Source: Alphaproteobacteria bacterium (GTDB lineage Bacteria; Pseudomonadota; Alphaproteobacteria; UBA6615). From it: a stretch of DNA of 7,746 nucleotides. The position numbers and the translations under genes were made by a program. The notes under the pieces were generated by a model. That model did no database searches, was not told the origin of the DNA, and worked only from the letters and a program-made list of their open reading frames with translations. The stretch is from the NCBI GenBank assembly GCA_013003285.1, contig JABDJY010000021.1:1-7746 (forward strand), written 5' to 3'. Shown here piece after piece: positions 1 to 6,896 of this stretch (the stretch's first letter is position 1; each line of letters begins with the position of its first letter).

Positions 1-63
1 GGTTTAAGATGCTTCTCCATCTCTGCTAGGCTCGGGCCCAACGGCGAAGCATAACGTCGAGAT

Positions 64-70
64 GAGGGGA
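64..70 (+). promoter_or_regulatory. Ribosome binding site of the HMGCS-like/DUF35 fusion gene
   Basis: GAGGGGA ends 8 nt before the ATG at 79 and fixes that start. No convincing -35/-10 promoter is visible in the 78 nt before the gene, so the promoter may lie before the window or further genes may precede it. Confidence 0.6.
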
Positions 71-78
71 CTTTCAGC

Positions 79-1518
79 ATGGTCGGCATTACCGGATTTG
101 GCGCCTATATCCCGCGCCTGCGCTTGCAGCGCGCCACAGTGGTCGACGCCAATAAATGGGCTAATCCGGGCCTCGCCGCGCTGGCCAAGGGCGAGCGCTC
201 CATGGCCAATTGGGACGAGGATGCGGTGACCCTGGCGGTCGAAGCCGCGCGCGATTGCCTCACCGGCGTCGACCGCGCGGCGATCGGCCATATTTCCTTC
301 GCGTCGACCAGCCTGCCCTTCACCGAACGGCAGAATGCCGGCATTGTCGCCACGGCGCTGAGCCTACCGGCCGGCCTCGGCGCGCTCGATGTCACCGGGT
401 CCCAGCGCGCGGGAACCAGCGCCCTGATCAGCGCGCTCGAGTCGGCCAAGGACACGCCGCAGCTTTGCATCGCGGCGGACAAACGCCAGGCCCGCCCGGG
501 CAGTACCCAAGAACTCACCTACGGTGTCGGTGCGGCGGCATTCTCGGTCGGCGCGGACAAGGTGATCGCCAACCTCATCGGCCATCATTCGATCACCGAG
601 GATTTCGTCGATCACTACCGGGCCGATGGCGCCAAGTTCGACTATTTCTGGGAGGAACGTTGGATCCGCCAGGAGGGTCATCTGAAACTGATCACGGCGG
701 CGGTCTCCGGTCTGCTGGAAAGAACCGGCGTCGCGGCCGACGCCATCGACCGCTTAATCGTGCCGGTGATGTCGCGCGGCACGCCGGCCGGCGTCGCTAA
801 GGCGACCGGTATTCCTGCCGACGCCGTCGCGGACACGCTGCAGGCCAATTGCGGCGATACCGGCGTCGCCCACCCGCTGCTCATGCTGGTGGCGGCGCTC
901 GAAGCCGCCGCACCGGGTGAGAAAATCCTGGTCGCGGGGTTCGGCCAGGGCGCCGACGCATTGCTGTTCGAGACCACCCAAGCCCTGAGCGACTATCCGG
1001 CCCGCCGCGGCGTCGCCGGCTCGCTGGCACGGCGGCGCGAAGAGCGTAACTACATCAAATATCTAACCTTCAACGGATTGCTCGAGATGGAGCGCGGCAT
1101 GCACGCCGAGCAGGACAAGCAAACCGCACTCACCGCGCTGCACCGCAACCGCGACTTTCTCCTCGGCTTCATCGGCGGCAAATGCACCAAATGCGGCACC
1201 TTGCAGATCCCCAAGACACGGATTTGCGTCAATCCCAATTGCGGCGAGCATAACAGCCAGATCGACGAGCATTTCGCCGAGAAGCCGGCCAGCGTCATGT
1301 CGTGGACCGCCGACCAACTGGCCTATTCAATCGATCCACCGGCCCATTACGGCATGGTCAATTTCGAGGGCGGTGGCCGCCTAATGGTCGATTTCACCGA
1401 TGTCGACCCCGACGCGGTCGAAGTCAATATGCCCATCCGCATGGTGTTCCGCATCAAGGACCGCGACGAACAGCGCGGTTTTGTGCGCTATTTCTGGAAA
1501 GCCGCGCCAGCGGGCTGA
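79..1518 (+). CDS. HMG-CoA synthase-like (KAS III fold) protein fused to a DUF35 zinc-ribbon/OB-fold domain
   Basis: This 479-aa protein has two parts. Residues 1 to about 330 are a thiolase-superfamily domain of the hydroxymethylglutaryl-CoA synthase/KAS III type; it opens with GITGFGAYIPRLRL and has a GDTGVAHPLLML segment followed by GFGQGADALLFE. After a charged helical linker (about 335-362) comes a DUF35 module: a zinc ribbon with Cys369, Cys372, Cys383 and Cys388, then an OB-fold to the C-terminus. In the DVTGSQRAGT motif (residues 104-113) Gln109 sits where HMG-CoA synthases have their nucleophilic Cys, so standard HMG-CoA synthase activity is doubtful. In related systems DUF35 proteins bridge a synthase-like subunit and a thiolase, and the next gene is such a thiolase. 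I infer that this is the scaffold or non-catalytic partner of an acyl-transfer complex. The ATG at 79 is chosen because a GAGGGGA ribosome site lies about 8 nt upstream. Fold and fusion are secure; the reaction is unknown. Confidence 0.88.
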   Translation: MVGITGFGAYIPRLRLQRATVVDANKWANPGLAALAKGERSMANWDEDAVTLAVEAARDCLTGVDRAAIGHISFASTSLPFTERQNAGIVATALSLPAGLGALDVTGSQRAGTSALISALESAKDTPQLCIAADKRQARPGSTQELTYGVGAAAFSVGADKVIANLIGHHSITEDFVDHYRADGAKFDYFWEERWIRQEGHLKLITAAVSGLLERTGVAADAIDRLIVPVMSRGTPAGVAKATGIPADAVADTLQANCGDTGVAHPLLMLVAALEAAAPGEKILVAGFGQGADALLFETTQALSDYPARRGVAGSLARRREERNYIKYLTFNGLLEMERGMHAEQDKQTALTALHRNRDFLLGFIGGKCTKCGTLQIPKTRICVNPNCGEHNSQIDEHFAEKPASVMSWTADQLAYSIDPPAHYGMVNFEGGGRLMVDFTDVDPDAVEVNMPIRMVFRIKDRDEQRGFVRYFWKAAPAG

Positions 1519-1579
1519 TGCGCCAAAACGGCAAACTATGTTAGAATTCCCCTTCATCCCAAACTAGCGGAGCGAACCG

Positions 1580-2779
1580 ATGGCTAGCGGAATCAAAGAT
1601 AAAGTCGCCATTCTCGGCATGGGGTGCGCCAAATTCGGCGAGCGTTACGACGCCGACGCGGAAGATTTGATGGTCGAGGCGTTCGAGGAATGCATCGCCG
1701 ACGCCGGCATCGACGTCTCGGAAATCCAGGCGGCCTGGGGCTCGACCACCTTCGACGAGATGGGGGTCGGCAAATCCGCCATTCCCTATTCGCAAGCGCT
1801 GCGCCTGCCCAATATTCCGGTGACCCGGGTGGAGAATTACTGCGCCAGCGGTTCCGAAGCCTTTCGCGGCGCGGCCTATGCGGTGGCCTCGGGCGCTTGC
1901 GATATCGCGCTGGCCATCGGCGTGGAGAAGTTGAAAGACACCGGCTTCGGCGGTCTGCCCAACATGAACCCGGGTCCGCTCAACAGCCAATGGTGGGCCA
2001 ATATCACCGCGCCCGGCGGCTTTGCCCAATTGGCCAGCGCCTACCGCGCCAAGCACGGCATCGGCAAGGACGATCTCAAGCGCGCCATCGCCCATGTGTC
2101 GGTGAAGAGCCACGCCAATGGCGTGCTCAACGAGAAGGCTCATCTGCGCCGGCCGATCACCGAAGAGGATGCGCTGAATGCGCCGATCATCGCCGAACCG
2201 CTGGGGCTCTATGATTGTTGCGGCGTTTCCGACGGCGCGGCCTGCGCCATCCTGACCACGCCGGAGATCGCCAAGTCGCTGAAAAACGGTCCGGTGGTCA
2301 CCATCAAGGCGCTACAGATCGCCGCCTCGAACGGCACCGAGGCCTCGTTCAACCAGTGGGACGGCAGTCATTTCTTGACCACCCGGGTGGCCAGCCAGCG
2401 CGCCTATGACGAGGCCGGGGTGAAGACCCCGCGCGACGATCTGAGCCTGATCGAAGTGCATGACTGCTTCTCGGTCACCGAACTGGTGACCATGGAGGAT
2501 CTGCACATCTCGCCGGAGGGCACCGCACCGACCGATGTGATGGACGGATTCTACGATTCCGACGGCAGTATCCCCTGCCAGATCGATGGCGGCCTGAAAT
2601 GTTTCGGCCACCCGATCGGCGCCTCGGGCATTCGCATGCTCTACGAAATGTACTTGCAGCTGCTGGGCCGCGCGGCGGAGCGCCAACGTGACCAGGTGGA
2701 TATGTGCCTGACCCATAATCTCGGCGGCTTTCCGCACGAGAACGTCGCGGCGGTGTGTATCGTCGGCCGCAACGACTGA
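1580..2779 (+). CDS. SCP-x-type thiolase (acetyl-CoA acetyltransferase-like)
   Basis: This 399-aa protein matches the usual length of thiolases related to the SCP-x N-terminal domain; the sterol-carrier SCP2 domain is absent. The nucleophile is Cys88 in NYCASGSEAF. Further active-site motifs are His294 in EVHDCFS and His344 in GHPIGASG. Near the C-terminus LTHNLGG replaces the CxG motif of classical degradative thiolases, which is normal for the SCP-x branch. Cys88 argues against the aldolase branch (Ltp2-like), which does not use this Cys. Family members form or cleave C-C bonds between acyl-CoAs, often together with a DUF35 protein; the upstream gene supplies a DUF35 domain and a synthase-like domain. 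I infer that this is the catalytic subunit of the complex, making or breaking acetoacetyl-CoA or transferring an acyl group. The start is supported by CGGAG 7 nt before the ATG. The 61-nt gap from the previous gene is compatible with one operon. Confidence 0.9.
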   Translation: MASGIKDKVAILGMGCAKFGERYDADAEDLMVEAFEECIADAGIDVSEIQAAWGSTTFDEMGVGKSAIPYSQALRLPNIPVTRVENYCASGSEAFRGAAYAVASGACDIALAIGVEKLKDTGFGGLPNMNPGPLNSQWWANITAPGGFAQLASAYRAKHGIGKDDLKRAIAHVSVKSHANGVLNEKAHLRRPITEEDALNAPIIAEPLGLYDCCGVSDGAACAILTTPEIAKSLKNGPVVTIKALQIAASNGTEASFNQWDGSHFLTTRVASQRAYDEAGVKTPRDDLSLIEVHDCFSVTELVTMEDLHISPEGTAPTDVMDGFYDSDGSIPCQIDGGLKCFGHPIGASGIRMLYEMYLQLLGRAAERQRDQVDMCLTHNLGGFPHENVAAVCIVGRND

Positions 2780-2804
2780 CGGTTTTGGGACTGAAGACCG
2801 GACC

Positions 2805-4769
2805 ATGAGCGAGCCGGCGCCGATCCTCTGGGAACCGAGCCCGGAAACCATCGAGGCGCGTAATCTCACGGCCTTCGCCGACCAGGTGAAGGCTAATCTC
2901 GGGCTCGATTTCGGCCGCGACTATCACGCGCTATGGCGCTGGTCGGTTACCGATAAGGGCGCGTTCTGGCGCGAGACGTGGAAGTTCCTCGGCATTGTGT
3001 CGGAAGGACCGCTGGAGCCCACATTGGTGAACGGCGACAGCTTCGCCGACGCCAAATGGTTTCCGGAAGTCCGCCTGAACTACGCCGAGACCATCCTTAA
3101 CCGGCCCGACGATCAGATCGCCCTGGCCGCGGTGAACGAATCCGGTGCACGTTACGAGCTCAGCTTCGCCGATCTGAGCGCCGGCGCGTCGCGGGTTCAG
3201 CAGGCGCTGGCCGATTGCGGCGTCGCGGCCGGAACGCGGGTCGGCGCCATATTGCTGAACACGCCGGATTCAATCATGGCCATGCTCGGCGCGACCTCGC
3301 TGGGTGCGGTATGGACGTCAGTGTCGCCCGATTTCGGCGCGGCCGGCATACTCGACCGACTGTCCCAGGCGCAACCGGAAATCCTCTTTGCCGTCGACGG
3401 CTATACCTTCGCCGGCAAACGCTACGATGTGCGCGGCAAAATCGCCGAGGTCGCCGCCGCCCTGCCCAGCGTGCGCAAAATCATCGTCGTCGGCAGCGAC
3501 GGCGCCCCCGACCTCGACCCGGTCCCGGGCGCCCAATCCTGGGACGATTTTCTTAGCCCCCATCGCCTGGCGCCGATGGCCTATACCCGCCTGCCCTTCG
3601 ATCACCCGCTGTTCATCCTCTACACCTCGGGCACCACCGGCATTCCCAAATGCATCGTCCACAGCGCCGGCGGCAGCATGCTGAAAAGCATCGGCGAGCA
3701 TTCCATGCTGTTCGACCTGAAGCCCAGCGACACCGCGTTCTTCCCGACCACATTGGGCTGGATGATGTGGAACTTCCTAGTCAATTATCTCGGCACCGGC
3801 GCCAAGATCGTCTGCTATGACGGCTCGCCCTTCTATCCCGACACCGGCCGGCTGTGGCAACTCGCCGCCGAGGAAGGCGTTACCGTGCTGGGGCTGGGTT
3901 CGTCCTATATCGAGGCCTGCCGCAAGAATGGCTTCGCGCCCGATGAAAGCCTCGATCTGAGCGCGGTCCGCAAGATTATCGCCGGGGGCTCGGTGCTCTC
4001 GCCCGAGGGCTTCGATTATGTCTACGAGAACATCGCCGACGATGTTCATTTGAGCTCAGGCTCCGGCGGCACCGAGATCATGGGCTGCCTGCTGGGCAGC
4101 AACCCCTGGGGGCCGGTGCGCCGCGGCGAGTTACAGGCGCCGGCGCTGGGCATGGACATGGCGGTGCTGGACGCCAATGGCAAAACGGTGAGCGACGCCA
4201 AGGGTGAACTGGTCTGCTGGTCGCCCTTCCCGTCCCTGCCCCTGGGCCTGCTCGGCGATGACGACGGCGCGCGGTTTCAGGAAACCTATTTCAGCCAGAA
4301 TCCGGGCCATTGGACCCAAGGCGATTTCGCCGAATCCCGCGCGGCGAGCGGCGGCTATGTGGTCTATGGCCGCTCCGACGCGACCTTGAACCCGGGCGGC
4401 GTGCGCATCGGCACGGCGGAGATCTACCGCCAGGTCGATAAGGTGGAAGAGGTTCTGGAAAGTATCGTCGTCGGTCAGAAATGGCAGTCCGATGTTCGGG
4501 TTGTCCTGTTCGTGCGCCTACAGGACGGCGTCGAGTTGGATGACGCCTTGGCCGACAAGATCCGCGCCATGGTGCGCAACGGCGCGTCGCCGCGCCATGT
4601 GCCGCGCAAGATCATCGCGGTCGACGATATTCCCAAGACCCGCACCGGCAAGATCGCCGAAATCGCCGTGCGCGACCTGGTCAATGGCGATCCGGTGGGT
4701 AACCGCGAGGCGCTGGCCAATGCCGGCGCGCTGGAAGCCTTCGCCGACCGCCCTGAATTGCGCGACTAG
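2805..4769 (+). CDS. Acetoacetyl-CoA synthetase (acetoacetate--CoA ligase)
   Basis: This 654-aa cytosolic enzyme of the ANL adenylating superfamily has the length expected for acetoacetate--CoA ligase. It would activate acetoacetate with ATP and CoA to acetoacetyl-CoA, AMP and pyrophosphate. The N-terminal segment (LWEPSPETIEARNLTAF, about residues 8-24) is typical of this family. The ATP-binding loop is YTSGTTGIPK (273-282). Next come SSGSGGTE, a WTQGDFAE motif holding the conserved Asp, the hinge-region motif GRSDATLNPGGVRIGTAEIY, and the C-terminal catalytic Lys616 in RTGK. GRSDATLNPGGVRIGTAEIY is close to diagnostic for acetoacetyl-CoA rather than acetyl-CoA synthetases. A related beta-keto acid could be the true substrate. 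The product would feed the thiolase encoded just upstream. The gap to that gene is only 25 nt, which supports cotranscription; the ribosome site is weak, so translation may be partly coupled. The gene is intact. Confidence 0.92.
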   Translation: MSEPAPILWEPSPETIEARNLTAFADQVKANLGLDFGRDYHALWRWSVTDKGAFWRETWKFLGIVSEGPLEPTLVNGDSFADAKWFPEVRLNYAETILNRPDDQIALAAVNESGARYELSFADLSAGASRVQQALADCGVAAGTRVGAILLNTPDSIMAMLGATSLGAVWTSVSPDFGAAGILDRLSQAQPEILFAVDGYTFAGKRYDVRGKIAEVAAALPSVRKIIVVGSDGAPDLDPVPGAQSWDDFLSPHRLAPMAYTRLPFDHPLFILYTSGTTGIPKCIVHSAGGSMLKSIGEHSMLFDLKPSDTAFFPTTLGWMMWNFLVNYLGTGAKIVCYDGSPFYPDTGRLWQLAAEEGVTVLGLGSSYIEACRKNGFAPDESLDLSAVRKIIAGGSVLSPEGFDYVYENIADDVHLSSGSGGTEIMGCLLGSNPWGPVRRGELQAPALGMDMAVLDANGKTVSDAKGELVCWSPFPSLPLGLLGDDDGARFQETYFSQNPGHWTQGDFAESRAASGGYVVYGRSDATLNPGGVRIGTAEIYRQVDKVEEVLESIVVGQKWQSDVRVVLFVRLQDGVELDDALADKIRAMVRNGASPRHVPRKIIAVDDIPKTRTGKIAEIAVRDLVNGDPVGNREALANAGALEAFADRPELRD

Positions 4770-4796
4770 ACGCTAACTGCGATAACCAAAGAAAAC

Positions 4797-4802
4797 GGGA
4801 GA
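4797..4802 (+). promoter_or_regulatory. Ribosome binding site of the bicupin gene
   Basis: GGGAGA lies 5 nt before the ATG at 4808, in an otherwise A-rich 38-nt spacer. It is among the better ribosome sites in the cluster and suggests that the bicupin is translated independently of the ligase. Confidence 0.6.
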
Positions 4803-4807
4803 AGATA

Positions 4808-5650
4808 ATGGACCTGCGATATCCTTTGATCGACGTCGATAGCGCCGAACCGATAGACGTCGGCAACGGCGTCACGGCGGGCAACGATCTACGCCTGTTC
4901 ACCGATATTCCAGAAATTAAATCCGCGCTTGCTTACTATCTGACCATCCCACCGGGTGGGTCGCGGGGCCGCCAGATCAACCGCAACGCCGACGAGGCTC
5001 TGATCTTGCTGCAGGGCGGCGGGGTTGCGGGCGTCGGCAGCGAAACCGCCGCCATGAATGCCGGCCATTGTCAGTTCATTCCCAAGGGCCAGGAACATTT
5101 CTTCGTCAACACTGGCGACAGCGACGCTGTGCTGGTCGGCTATTATCTCGGCGTCACCGAGGCTGACGCGATCGGTTTGGAGAATACAACCCCGGCGACA
5201 CCCGCCGATGCCGCGGGCGCTGGTACCGCCATCGCCGAAGGCATTTTCGTCCATTTGGACGATGTCGCTCAAGAAAACATGAACAAGGGCGAAGGTTGGA
5301 ACATCACCGATTTCCGCTTGCCCCTATCGGCAAAGAACGGCTGCACGTCGACACTGTTCCGTGCGCGATTCTTCCCTGGCGCGGTGCATGCCAAGCATGA
5401 ACATGAAAATTGCGAAGAGATCTACTTCGTGATCAGTGGTCATGGCCTAGCGGGCGCCGGCCCGGACCGGGTCGAGGTGCATGGCGGCCAGTTCCATTAT
5501 ATCCCCAGCGGGGTCGAGCATTGGCTGCATAATCTGAGCGACACCGACCCCATCGAGGTGGTCGGCATTTATGTCGGCGCCGGCAGCGTCGCCGAGACCG
5601 GCTATGTCTTCAAGGGCAACGTCACCGAAGACGACCTCCAGACCGACTGA
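4808..5650 (+). CDS. Two-domain cupin (bicupin), putative metal-dependent enzyme
   Basis: This 280-aa protein has two cupin beta-barrels. The C-terminal one (about 180-260) fits both cupin consensus motifs exactly: G191 then His197, His199 and Glu204, then G211; later P-x-G-x2-His238-x3-Asn242. This predicts a 3-His/1-Glu metal site, probably Fe, Mn or similar. The N-terminal cupin (about 40-115) keeps Glu63 and His97, but the HxH pair is replaced by Ile57 and Arg59, so it probably binds no metal or binds it differently. No signal peptide is seen, so it is cytosolic. Bicupins include gentisate-type dioxygenases, oxalate decarboxylases and isomerases, but nothing here identifies one of these. 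Its place 38 nt after the ligase gene suggests a step in the same pathway, possibly on a beta-dicarbonyl or aromatic intermediate; that is inference. GGGAGA about 5 nt before the ATG supports the start. It is the last gene before the terminator. Confidence 0.85.
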   Translation: MDLRYPLIDVDSAEPIDVGNGVTAGNDLRLFTDIPEIKSALAYYLTIPPGGSRGRQINRNADEALILLQGGGVAGVGSETAAMNAGHCQFIPKGQEHFFVNTGDSDAVLVGYYLGVTEADAIGLENTTPATPADAAGAGTAIAEGIFVHLDDVAQENMNKGEGWNITDFRLPLSAKNGCTSTLFRARFFPGAVHAKHEHENCEEIYFVISGHGLAGAGPDRVEVHGGQFHYIPSGVEHWLHNLSDTDPIEVVGIYVGAGSVAETGYVFKGNVTEDDLQTD

Positions 5651-5675
5651 CCGTTTTTTTTCAAGCTACGGGTAT

Positions 5676-5716
5676 AGAAAAAGAGGCCGCCCGAAAGCGG
5701 CCCCTTCTTTAATTTT
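5676..5716. terminator. Bidirectional Rho-independent terminator between the convergent gene blocks
   Basis: A 6-bp GC stem (GGCCGC at 5685-5690, GCGGCC at 5697-5702) closes a CCGAAA loop. After one A/C mismatch the stem continues weakly with G-C and A-T pairs formed by the flanking A-rich and T-rich arms. On the + strand the hairpin is followed by CTTCTTTAATTTT; on the - strand it is followed by CTTTTTCTAT. It therefore fits termination of both the bicupin transcript (stop 26 nt before the hairpin region) and the substrate-binding-protein transcript (stop at 5731). A separate run of eight T at 5654-5661 has no hairpin directly before it. Confidence 0.82.
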
Positions 5717-5730
5717 GGTGCAGAAGTGGC

Positions 5731-6801
5731 TTATTGACTAGCCGGCTTCTTCGTGAACTCGGCGTTCGCCGGGTCAGCCATCCAAGCTTTGACTTCAGCA
5801 GCAACTTCGGCGCGATCGAAGTCATTGGCGCAGTCCATGAAATCGTTGCTGAGGATCGCATCCAAGCTGCCCTCTTTCTCGACCGCACCGATCATGACCA
5901 TGTCCTTCTGGACGCCTTGCCAGGCCGCAACGTTGACTTCACCGATTTTCATGGGATTAGGCGGAACCTGCAGGCCTTTAACGGTGTCAAGATAGCGGTA
6001 CCCGTAGGCAGCGCTTTCCCATTCGTGCGGAACGCCCTTACGCGAAAGCGCTGCGACGGCTTCCATGTCTTCTAGGCCGACATGAACGCCCTTCGAATAG
6101 GCGCGGAAGAAACCGCATAGCGGCTCTTTCAACTCTGCCATACGGCTGCCCAGCATCGAATAGGTGTTCGCCGGCGAGTTCTTGGCCGATTCCGGCATGA
6201 TGTCGCGAAGCTCAATGCCACGCGCTAACAATGCTGCGACGTCGTTGCCCGAACCAGCAAAGGCAGCAGCGGTTCCTTTCAGGAACACGTTCGCCAAAGT
6301 CGGGCCTGAATCACCAACAACGACGGTGTTGACACCATCGGCGTTCGTACCGGCGTGTGCCATCGCAACTTTTACCACCGCCAAGTCACGGTCACTGGCC
6401 AGCCCAATGGTTTTGCCCTTGAGCTCAGTCACTGACTGGAGCGGGCTATCCTTGGCGACAAAAATCCCTTCCGGCGCCCTATTGTGGACCGTATAAACGG
6501 TCACTGCGCCAATGTTGGCATTCCGGGCCTGGAAGGTCTCTGAACCGTCAAGCATCGCCAAATCGACGTCGCCGTTCGTCAGGAACGCCGCATAAGGAAC
6601 CGATGTGTCGCCTGACAGCAGCTTCACATTAATGCCTTCTTCCTCGAAGTAACCGAGAAGGCGCGCAGCATGCAAACCATAGAAACCCATGGTGCCATTG
6701 TTCGGCTGGATCAGCGTGACCGTCTTGTTCTGCGCCTGTGCCACACTTGGCACGGACACCAGAGCGACCAGAGCTGTAGTTAAAAGAGCTTTACGTAGCA
6801 T
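5731..6801 (-). CDS. ABC transporter periplasmic substrate-binding protein, NMT1/SsuA-TauA family
   Basis: From the preferred start at 6801 the protein has 356 aa. It begins with a classical Sec signal peptide: charged MLRK, a hydrophobic stretch, and a likely signal peptidase I cut after Ala23 (AQA|QN). There is no lipobox Cys, so it should be soluble in the periplasm. The mature part begins VTLIQPNNGTMGFYGLHAAR and continues with GYFEEEGINVKLLSG, a two-lobed binding-protein pattern of the NMT1/THI5-like family; TELKGKTIGL is another family landmark. Members deliver small organic ligands (sulfonates, taurine, pyrimidine-type compounds, aromatics) to an inner-membrane ABC importer; the ligand here cannot be told. 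An in-frame ATG at 6852 would add 17 residues before the signal peptide and lacks a ribosome site, whereas 6801 is preceded by AGGGGAGA. The gene lies downstream of its permease, across a 95-nt spacer, and ends at the shared terminator. Confidence 0.9.
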   Translation of the reverse strand: MLRKALLTTALVALVSVPSVAQAQNKTVTLIQPNNGTMGFYGLHAARLLGYFEEEGINVKLLSGDTSVPYAAFLTNGDVDLAMLDGSETFQARNANIGAVTVYTVHNRAPEGIFVAKDSPLQSVTELKGKTIGLASDRDLAVVKVAMAHAGTNADGVNTVVVGDSGPTLANVFLKGTAAAFAGSGNDVAALLARGIELRDIMPESAKNSPANTYSMLGSRMAELKEPLCGFFRAYSKGVHVGLEDMEAVAALSRKGVPHEWESAAYGYRYLDTVKGLQVPPNPMKIGEVNVAAWQGVQKDMVMIGAVEKEGSLDAILSNDFMDCANDFDRAEVAAEVKAWMADPANAEFTKKPASQ

Positions 6802-6896
6802 TTTACTTCTCCCCTTGGTTAAAGAGCGTAGGATCGCCCTGCAATACGGCATTTGTATGTTTTCGCCGCCATTAAAAAGACACTAGTCGGCTACTA
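6802..6896 (-). other. Spacer between permease and substrate-binding-protein genes
   Basis: These 95 nt hold the ribosome site of the binding-protein gene and otherwise nothing I can assign. No strong hairpin terminator follows the permease stop, so readthrough from permease to binding protein is likely. I could not find a well-spaced -35/-10 pair, although the stretch is long enough for a small promoter or an mRNA-stability element. Confidence 0.4.
6808..6815 (-). promoter_or_regulatory. Ribosome binding site that sets the substrate-binding-protein start at 6801
   Basis: On the minus strand AGGGGAGA lies 6 nt before the ATG whose first base is 6801. This supports the shorter 356-aa product with the signal peptide at its very N-terminus over the longer reading from 6852. 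Confidence 0.75.

Noticed and set aside
9..52. A 7-bp inverted repeat (ATGCTTC / GAAGCAT) before the first gene
   Set aside because: The arms are short, 30 nt apart, and have no T-tract or operator context; chance is a sufficient explanation.
79..1074. Annotating the first gene simply as a mevalonate-pathway HMG-CoA synthase
   Set aside because: The nucleophilic Cys is Gln, and the Glu and His also appear replaced, so the database-style name would overstate what the sequence supports.
1519..1579. A possible promoter (TATGTT-like box, AT-richer stretch) between the fusion gene and the thiolase
   Set aside because: No convincing -35 element at the proper spacing was found; a spacer inside an operon is the simpler reading.
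1541..2143. A 200-codon minus-strand open frame opposite the thiolase gene
   Set aside because: It lies antisense to a well-supported thiolase, its translation is rich in Arg/Gly/His with no recognisable motif, and high-GC coding DNA routinely gives such shadow frames.
2312..2869. A 185-codon minus-strand open frame across the thiolase/ligase junction
   Set aside because: It overlaps two conserved genes in antisense, no domain is recognisable, and the composition is typical of a shadow frame.
5654..5661. A run of eight T just after the bicupin stop codon as a separate terminator
   Set aside because: No stable hairpin lies directly before it; the hairpin at 5685-5702 is a much better terminator.
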